A DNA stretch of 64,000 nt from Acanthamoeba sp. SK_2022b (lineage: Eukaryota; Discosea; Longamoebia; Acanthamoebidae), in assembly GCA_027943245.1 (NCBI GenBank), contig JANDJZ010000008.1, positions 62,001 through 126,000 on the forward strand. The letters are read 5' to 3'. The notes beneath the pieces were generated by a model. That model was given only the letters and a program-made list of their open reading frames with translations. It was not told where the DNA came from and made no database searches. A program made the position numbers and the translations under genes. Positions 57,142 through 64,000 of the stretch are shown one piece after another. How positions within the stretch are numbered: position 1 is the first letter of the stretch; every line of letters begins with the position of its first letter.

Positions 57142-58528
57142 TCATGGGTAGTCCTGCTCAGTGGTCCCTCGTTTGTAGCTGCTGCCGCTGAAGCCGCTCC
57201 CCGCCATCAGACCAAAGCCACCCGTTCCGCTCTGGCCCACCCTTGTCATGTCACTGTCATGACGCGATCACAAGCCGCGCGTGCGCGGTGAACGCAGCCC
57301 ACACCCATCATCAACGTCGGACACCGACAACGTGTGCATGCGCGTGCCTACGTACATCTGCACGTGCGGCAGGGGCGGATGGGTTCCTTTGCGGTTGGTG
57401 GGCTGGTCAAAGTATCTCGTACAGACCTGGTCCAAGAAGGCACGCAGGCGTCGCAGCGCGTATGTGTTCTCCCCGAAGCTGGTCGCGTCCATGCAGTTCT
57501 GTCGTGAGCCAACGAAGCGACAATGAATGGAGTGAGTCTCCACACATCAAGGCTGTAGCGAGACACACCAAGACCGAGGACGAGAGAGAAGACGTTACAA
57601 CTTCTATGCTGTGTCGCTCCACAACCTCTGGTTGGTTGGATATGGCCTTGGTCTTGTAGCTTCTCTGCTCTCGCGCGGCCAGGTCGGCCATGGTGCCTAT
57701 GCGTGCGCATGGTTTAGGGGAGGAGTGTGGCGGTCGTGTGTCGCTGGGTGAGATGGCCAGTACCCACGATCAGCACGGGCAACGGGCCGTTGTAAGTGTC
57801 CAGCTCGAGAGTGTGTCTGTCCTTGAGCGTTGCGAGCCCGCCGCCTTCACCGTCGTCCACCTTCCACTTAAAGCTGTCCGACCCGATGACCTCCTTGATC
57901 CAGAGCCCAATGTTCTTGTACGACTTCCGGTTCGTCAGATCGTGAACAAGAATGAGCCCTGGGGTGATCACATCAACAACTCGTCAGACGAGGCATCAGC
58001 CTTCCGAATTGATACTATGCGACAGTGTAAGGAGAGAGGAGCAGACACCGTGGATGGTCAAATGGTTGAAGACCACACCGCGGCTCTCCGCGTACTTCTT
58101 CGAACCACCCAGGTCCCAGAACTCGATGTAGTATGGCCGTCCCTTGAACTCATGTATCTGCAACACACACGCAGGCAGGCATAGGCGTGGATGAGCTATC
58201 GTGTGAGCTGAAGCGGGCGGTTGGTCGGTGGAGGCACCTTGACTTCGGTAGAGCAGCCAATTGTGTAGGAGGAGTTGGGCAGCACCTCGCCCTTGCAAAC
58301 CAGGTGGGAGAGCACGGTTTTGCCCACCTACGCGTGCGCATGAATCCAGTTTTATGAGTTTGATTTGCTCGAAAATGCGATCTCAAATAGGTTAAGATCG
58401 CATTTTCGAGCAAATCTCAGCAACTATGTTGGTCGAACGCGTACCCCACTGTCGCCCACCACAAGTACGCGAATCTGGTCGGAGAAGGACGGACCGCTCG
58501 AGCTGCTCAGAACTCTCCCACGATGCAT
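57142..58528 (-). CDS. RABL3: Rab-like protein 3 (RABL3)
   Basis: Small GTPase of the RABL3/LIP1 type without a prenylation site. Starts at 58528, MHRGRVLSSSSGPSFSDQIR. G1 is spliced over intron 1: VLVVGDSG then VGKTVLSHLVCKGEVLPNSS. TIGCSTEVKIHEFKGRPYYI, EFWDLGGSKKYAESRGVVFN (switch II with DLGG, not DTAG, as in the family) and LILVHDLTNRKSYKNIGLWI follow, then PVLIVGTMADL as G4 region and VNCMDATSFGENTYALRRL. The last exon encodes GTGGFGLMAGSGFSGSSYKR and ends EQDYP, with stop at 57142. The Gly/Ser-rich end matches plant and animal RABL3. Eight exons. Intron 1 contains a perfect 22-bp inverted repeat (58362-58416). Confidence 0.88.
58362..58416 (+). repeat. Perfect 22-bp inverted repeat in RABL3 intron 1
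   Basis: The arm 58362-58383 (GATTTGCTCGAAAATGCGAT+CT) is the exact reverse complement of 58395-58416; the spacer is 11 nt. It lies wholly in the intron between the GDSG and VGKT exons, so the transcript can fold into a stable hairpin on either strand. Confidence 0.9.
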
Positions 58529-58606
58529 CTTTCTTTGTGCTGTTCTTTTTTTTGTAATAAAAATGGAAAAAAAAGGAAAAAACCAAGGAAACGGTAGTGA
58601 AATGGC

Positions 58607-59907
58607 TCAGTCAGTCTCGAGGTCGACGTGCTTGGCGGAGGGGAAGCGCCGCTTGAGCTCGGTTTCGATTCGGTCCACCTCGTCCCCCAGATGCTGCACC
58701 ATGCCGTTGCCATAGGTGACAAGGAGCTCCTGCAAATGTGGCGCCGGCCGGAGTGTGAAACGCACGCGCATGTACATCGGGGGAGGGAGCGTGGCGGTAA
58801 CGTGCCTCGAGCTGTTCGGGCGTCTGCACCTTCTTGTGGAGCTCCCCCATGTTGGGGTAGTTTTTGTCGATGTATCGCCTCGCAATCTGTCGGCCATCAA
58901 ACTCGATCTCGGCCTGTGCGCGTCGGGGTGTGGCGGCCGTGTTCAGCAGGCGAAGAAGCACCGACTGCGGCGGTGCAAAAAGACACGGCATGCCCGCGCC
59001 TTGCAAAGGCATGCGTGGGCGGTACCTTGAATCGCATGTTGCCTGGGCTGAAGATTTCTCCCTTGGCGTCGTGGACCGCTAGGATGGTCGGGTCGGCCTC
59101 GAGAAACTGGTGGACACATGAGGAACGATAAGGCCGAGCACCGGTGAGTGAGGAAAGAGGGAAGCGAATGAGGGGGGGGGGCAATAATACCTTGATCATG
59201 GACACGCGCTTCTTCTTGGGCACCGAGGTGCCTAGGAGCAGGCGACGGTTCTTCTCGATGAGGAACAGAGCAGCGGTGCCCATCAGACCGCCGACCATGA
59301 TCGACCCGCACGCATCGAACAGTGCGCTGCCCGTGTAGTGCGTGAACCTGCAATCCCACTAAGACCTTCAGTCCAAGCTTGGGGGTGCATAGGACAGCCT
59401 AAAGATTACCCGAGCGCAAGTCCGGCCACGCACACCCCAGTGACCTGTACCGCAGCATCACGTGTATTGTTGCGTGAGCCGTGGCCTAGGCACTCGGCAA
59501 GTGGAATTCCATGGGGAGAGGGGAGGAGTACAGCGATCGAGTCTTCCACGAGCACGGCGACAGACATCGGGTCAGGCCCGTCCAGGATGTACTCCCTGAT
59601 GCTCATCCCCGTTTCCCTGGCGCCGTCTCGCACAGCCCTTTCCCCCAATGGAATGAGCTTATTACGCACAGAAGTGAAGAGAGGTGGGGGAACGCGGCAG
59701 GGAGTCGGGAGCCACGGCGAACCTGAAGGCCATGAAGAGAGTCGCGCCTTCCAGCATAAAAGACACGCCCAGCACGCCGAAGGCGATGGGCAAGTCGGTG
59801 AGCTCTGGCGGCATGATGAGCGACGAGATGCCGTGATAAACTGTCACTCTGATGATTTCACGTTGGATTTACGGCGACATGAACATGCGTAACGGCAACC
59901 TTTCACT

Positions 59908-59965
<58 letters not shown>

Positions 59966-60916
59966 AAGGTACCCGCTTCCCAAGAAGAAGACACCCACTG
60001 CCGAGATGAGGGACCACACGAATCGCTCCCTACCATAGCCGTAGGGATGCCTAGGTGTGAAGTGTGGGCGAGTGGCGTTTACATGAGCACGAGGAAAACA
60101 ATTAACAATCGATCGTGCATATGCGTGCGTGCGTATGGGGCTACCTTCTGTCTGGCTTCTGTTGGCTTCGCTGTAGGGCGAGAAGCGAGCGAGCGAGCGA
60201 GTGAAGATAAATCATGATCAGTGGTGTCAGACAGAGGGAAGGAGGGTGGGGAGGGAGATACGAACTCGAATGCCGATCGCCAGCAGGACCTGATTGAGGG
60301 AATCACCCAGGGAGTGGATCGTCTCAGACAGCATGGAGGCCGAGCCTGTGGCCAGGAACGCCGCGAACTTGACGGTAGTGACCTGGCCAGACATGGATTG
60401 AGCGAACTCAGCATGCATAGACGTGAGGGGCGATGTTGAGCACTACCATAGCGTTGGAGATGATAGCCGTGTAGACGGTGCTCACGCTCTTATCGGTAGT
60501 GCCGGTGATGCGCTCCATGAGGCCCTTTCGTTTGCTCTTCCTGCCAGTCTCCTCCTCCTCCTCCTCGTTTTCCATACGTCGACCTTGCCAGAAGCCTTAC
60601 TCCAGTGAAGTAGAGCCAACGTGTCAGGCAGAGCTCGTCTAATTGGCGCAGGGGAGGCTGACGCACCTCTCTGCCGCGTGTCGGCGCAGGCCACCATGGC
60701 GGGCAGGAGGCTGGTGGTCACTGGCCGAAGCAGGCGCATGGGGCGCGCTGCACCTTCCGTGCTCACGGTGCTCCACAAAAGCAAGCCTGGGCTTCTGGTG
60801 GCGGAAGCATGCAGTCGCACGGCGCTGTTTCGATACGCTGAATGCCTGCAGGCCACGAGTGCGGCGGTGGTTGTGTGGCAGCGAGCTGAGGCCCCTGCCG
60901 ACCACCCCCTCTTCAT
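58607..60916 (-). CDS. SLC30A9: Mitochondrial zinc transporter SLC30A9 (ZnT9, CDF family)
   Basis: Cation diffusion facilitator that exports zinc from mitochondria in animals. Starts at 60916 with a presequence MKRGWSAGASARCHTTTAAL (basic, Ser/Thr-rich). Membrane part: VKFAAFLATGSASMLSETIH with SLGDSLNQVLLAIGIR (CDF metal-site helix with H-S-x-G-D), YGRERFVWSLISAVGVFFLG, LPIAFGVLGVSFMLEGATLF, DPMSVAVLVEDSIAVL, VQVTGVCVAGLALG, GSALFDACGSIMVGGLMGTA. The C-terminal domain reads VHDAKGEIFSPGNMRFK, AEIEFDGRQIARRYIDKNYP, ELLVTYGNGMVQHLGDEVDR, and ends KHVDLETD, exactly the SLC30A9 pattern. About nine exons, one intron with (GT)n. Confidence 0.9.
59911..59964 (+). repeat. (GT)n microsatellite in an SLC30A9 intron
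   Basis: About 27 GT units; (AC)n on the coding strand, before the exon carrying YHGISSLIMPPELTDL. Confidence 0.95.
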
Positions 60917-61115
60917 CTCGAAAGTCGGCAGATAAATAAATGGCCAAAAAGACAAGAAAAAGAAATGAAATGAGAACAAAAATACGAAACAAAGGCTGTG
61001 GTCACACCGCTGTATCTTTTTGCGTGACTGCACTGCTGGACCTACGCTGCAGGCGCGACAGCAGCAGTAGCACCGTGTGATTTGATCAAGATTTATTTTA
61101 ATTTATTTTAGAGGA

Positions 61116-61914
61116 ATGCTGAGTCTGAGTGACATACAAAAGGCGGGGCTGGTGATGACCAGCTTTGGGGCCTTCTGCACCGCCTTTGGCATCCTGCTTA
61201 TGATGGATCGCGGGTTGCTGGCCCTGGGCAACGTACGTTCTTAGTCTCCACCGGCCACTTTGACAACTGAGCTGCATCATTCCTACAGATACTGTTCGTG
61301 ACGGGCTCAGTGCTCCTCGTCGGTGCCCTCTCCCTTCACACGGGCAAGCCCCCACGCTGCCTCAATAGAATGGCGCGAGCGCCTTTTGGTGGCTCACATC
61401 CATCTCGCATTTCTTGGCAGGCCTGGACCGAGCGTCTTCGTTCTTCTTTGAGAAGAGCCGACTGAAGGGCAGCGTGTGCTTCTTCGGCGGGATCGTGTTC
61501 GTGCTCATCAAGTGGCCTATCCTCGGCCTCCTCGTCGAGGTGTTTGGCTTCGTCAACCTTTTCGGGTAAGATGGGATCACCTGTTTGGTCGTTTGACTTG
61601 GGATTGCATCTGCTCCTGTGCATGATCGGTCGCGCTCATGTGACGTGAATGGCGCAGCAACTCTTTCCCGTGGCTGCTGATGATCCTGAGGACGTTGCCC
61701 GTCCTCGGCACGTTGCTGTCTCTGCCCGTGATTGCGCCGGTACCCGTTAACTCGTTCTCTCTGTGTTCATTCTATCATCTTCCCCTATTATACTCGATCG
61801 TTGGTACGTTCTCAAACTGGTGTGCTTTGCTTGTCTTGCCCTTTGATTTGCGCACAGTTCCTGGACTGGGTCAGCGGCGTTGTGGCGAGCGACAGCAATA
61901 ATAAAGCCGAGTGA
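61116..61914 (+). CDS. GOT1: Golgi transport protein GOT1 (GOT1/SFT2 family)
   Basis: Small four-helix membrane protein that aids vesicle traffic between ER and Golgi. Five exons: MLSLSDIQKAGLVMTSFGAF, CTAFGILLMMDRGLLALGN | ILFVTGSVLLVG | LDRASSFFFEKSRLKGSVCF, FGGIVFVLIKWPILGLLVEV, FGFVNLFG | NSFPWLLMILRTLPVLGTLL | FLDWVSGVVASDSNNKAE. Order and loop residues follow human GOLT1B closely (MISLTD start, F-x-FFFxKxxxK loop, P-VLGxLLxLP). The donor of exon 2 lies somewhere in 61312-61345 and is not certain. Stop TGA at 61912-61914. Confidence 0.93.
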
Positions 61915-62432
61915 CCCCGCAACAGCTATCTGGCTGGACGATGGCCACCACTCTCTAATCTTTCTCACCGCTAGTGCTTCCCTAACCTCAATCACACCTC
62001 ACCCTGGGCGTCACAGTTACCGTTACGTGCAACGCGTTACTACACCTCTGTTCGTTCGCTTTTCGTGTTCGTGGCAGAAACTGCAAACGCAACGCAAAAA
62101 TTTCAGGTGGCGGCCCAACGACGCTTCGCTCTTTTCACGGGGCTTTCCTCGCCTTTCCGTCTGGGATCTGCGTGGGATCGCTGGGTAGGGTGAGCCTCCC
62201 TCCACCCTCGTTTGCCCGGACGCGTGGCTACCGCACACAAACATTTGGCCCCGAAGCAGCAGCAAACTCCTTCCGTGCACCTCTCCCTGTACGTCCATCG
62301 GATCATCGTCAGCGTTTTACAGTCCCTGTCTCTCTTCTCCGCCTTCCAACTGTTCCTTTATTATCCCTGTTCATTCGCATCGTCCTTCTCCTTGCACAGC
62401 AGAGACACGCACTGCAAGCGAACTCTATACAC
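61915..62432. other. Intergenic region upstream of eIF4G
   Basis: 518 bp with no supported gene. It is pyrimidine-rich near the eIF4G start (TCTC and CTTC runs, 62320-62400), as expected for a 5' untranslated region or promoter of a translation gene. Confidence 0.4.
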
Positions 62433-63882
62433 ATGTCTGGTCCCGCGGTTCCGTTGAGCGAGCACGCGGCCAAGGCCACTGCGTCATTCGCCCGTCTGTT
62501 GGCCGAAGCGGAGGGCACGAACAAAGCGGACGAAGAGCGCCACATCGACGCCGCTATCTCCCAAAACCTGGACAGCAACTTACACCACGCCGACTGTGAG
62601 GACGGCGATGGCCAGGAAAAACGTAGATACTCGCCTTCCTACCTCCTCCAGTTCAAGAACGTACATCCCCCTTCCGTTGCCTTTGCCGTTGCCTTTGCTT
62701 TCGCTTTTCGCTTTGTGTCTTACGTTGGTGACGCTCGTGCAGCGCTTCACTCAGCCGCCGGAGGCATTGCAGAAATCCGGTCTCGAGTGTCTCCTGTTGA
62801 CTCCGGCGCGTCAGCCGCCCGCCCAAGGCCGGGCTGAGCGGCCCGCCATGAGGCGGGGTGAGTCCGCGCGCGACGTCGCCACTCTGAGACTACACCGTGG
62901 CAGGCGTCCTCCTGGCGCGGGTGGCGGCGAGGCCGCTCGTTCCGGGTCGCCCTACCCGCCCGGCTACAGTCCGCCCGCTGGCCGTCGCCCCAAGACCCCG
63001 GCCTCCCCCACAGTTCCGCGGTGGAAGCGTCCCGAAGGCAAAGAGGCCACCCCTTCCTCCTTCGCACAGAAGGCCGCCTCGACGTCGGCCCCCACCACGC
63101 CGCGAATGTGGAAGAGAGCCGGTGCCCCGCCCGAGGAGGAGAGCGAGGAGGACTTCCGGCCGGAGGATATGGAAGAGACCGGGGAGAGCTGGCGGAGCGT
63201 GCGGGCCGCTGAGCCACTTCCCGAGGCAACGACCAGCACCGGCATCAAGGCATGGACGCCACGGCGGCGTCAGGGCGCCCTGAGCAAGGATCAGGAACTT
63301 CTGTCGCAGGTCAAAGGGTGCGTCTGCTTCGTGACCTTGTCTCGGCCAGTCACAGTGCTAACGGAGCAGCTCACTGCTGGTGGGGGCGGTTGGTACACAT
63401 GTACGCAGGATTCTCAACAAGCTGTCGGTGGACAACTTTAACCAGCTGTGCGGGCAGCTATTCGCGCTGGAGATTCCTTCGGTGGAGGTGCTGAAGGGCA
63501 TTGTCGACATCATCTTCGACAAGGCCACACTCGAGCCCACATTCTGCTCACTCTATGCCCAGTTATGCTTCGACTGGGCCAATAAGGCGCCCAAGTTCAA
63601 GGAGCCAGAGTCGGACCGCGACATCGTACGCTTTCTGTCATCTTTCGACATCGCTGCTCTGCCATCTGACACCGGCAGCGTCGTGTGTTGCAGACATATC
63701 GGCGCGTGTTGTTGAACAGGTGTCAAGCAATGTTTGAGAAGAAGAAGGGGGGCGAAGCACTCACAAAGAGGGTCATGATCGGAAACGTGATTTTCATCGG
63801 AGAACTCTACCGCAAGAAGATCATCACTCACAAGATCATCCATATCTGCCTCTCCACGCTTCTCGGCTCCGTCACTGGTACC

Positions 63883-63971
<89 letters not shown>

Positions 63972-64000
63972 ATACTCACAAATCTGCGCAGAGGCGATAA
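62433..64000 (+). CDS. eIF4G, translation initiation scaffold (5' part; runs off the window)
   Basis: Scaffold that joins the cap-binding protein eIF4E to eIF4A and eIF3. Starts at 62433, MSGPAVPLSEHAAKATASFA. An eIF4E-binding motif Y-x4-L-L is seen in RRYSPSYLLQFKN at about residue 65. A basic, Arg/Pro/Gly-rich linker follows (PPGYSPPAGRRPKTPASPTV). The MIF4G domain starts RILNKLSVDNFNQLCGQLFA and continues VEVLKGIVDIIFDKATLEPT, FCSLYAQLCFDWANKAPKFK, LNRCQAMFEKKKGGEALTKR, VMIGNVIFIGELYRKKIITH and IIHICLSTLLGSVTG. The fragment stops inside MIF4G. Short N-terminal region compared with animal eIF4G; no PABP-binding part seen. Confidence 0.92.
63887..63971 (+). repeat. (CA)n microsatellite in an eIF4G intron
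   Basis: About 42 CA units with one CG interruption, directly after the donor behind LLGSVTG. Confidence 0.95.

Noticed and set aside
58365..58715. Two opposite frames with almost the same first residues (MLENAI...)
   Set aside because: Produced by the perfect inverted repeat in the RABL3 intron, not by duplicated genes.

Overview
This is a gene-dense, GC-rich nuclear segment from a eukaryote. Almost every gene is cut by several short GT-AG introns (44 to about 300 nt). Intergenic gaps are often under 250 bp, and genes alternate freely between strands. Gene content (a Ras with a CAAX box, RABL3, a TKL kinase, an Spc25 kinetochore subunit, a diacylglycerol lipase, an FG nucleoporin, a class I iron-sulphur fumarase, a large cysteine-rich seven-helix protein), codon bias and intron style fit a free-living amoeba. 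Acanthamoeba or a close relative is my best inference; there is no rRNA or other direct species marker.

Layout. 0-11 kb: start of a possible MT-A70 gene (-), an RNase MRP RNA (+), a small basic protein (+), a 2OG-Fe(II) oxygenase (+), a GNAT acetyltransferase (-), an SLC1 carrier (-) with a tRNA-Cys inside one of its introns, and a radical-SAM-like protein with an inserted GOLD domain that appears to lack its cluster cysteines (-). 11-23.5 kb: glycosyltransferase (+), ferric reductase/NADPH-oxidase-like enzyme (-), mitochondrial elongation factor GUF1 (+), mitochondrial class I fumarase (-). 23.7-33.3 kb: an 8 kb gene for a secreted, Cys-rich, seven-helix membrane protein (+) and an S1/P1 nuclease (-).

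33.3-36.3 kb is a foreign-looking island: AT-richer, almost free of CpG, with a tRNA-Leu and the decayed remains of a DUF7869-type transposase. 36.3-45.4 kb: mitochondrial seryl-tRNA synthetase (-) with a tRNA-Cys just upstream, dynactin p27 (+), a PPR-like protein (-), a TKL kinase with a Lys-rich tail (-), Spc25 (+). 45.5-55 kb: a CCCH/FG/NTF2 fusion (-), diacylglycerol lipase (+), SAP30 (+), a disordered protein (-), Nup58 (+). 55.4-64 kb: Ras (-), RABL3 (-), SLC30A9 zinc transporter (-), GOT1 (+), and the 5' part of eIF4G (+, runs off the end).

No operon-like cluster is evident. Themes shared by neighbours are mitochondrial function (GUF1, fumarase, SerRS, PPR protein, SLC30A9), mRNA export and the nuclear pore (CCCH/FG/NTF2 protein, Nup58), and small GTPases (Ras, RABL3). 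The long microsatellites lie in introns. The strongest leads are the degenerate radical-SAM/GOLD protein, the CpG-depleted transposase relic, the RNase MRP RNA with a long hairpin behind it, the seven-helix protein, and a perfect 22-bp inverted repeat in a RABL3 intron.
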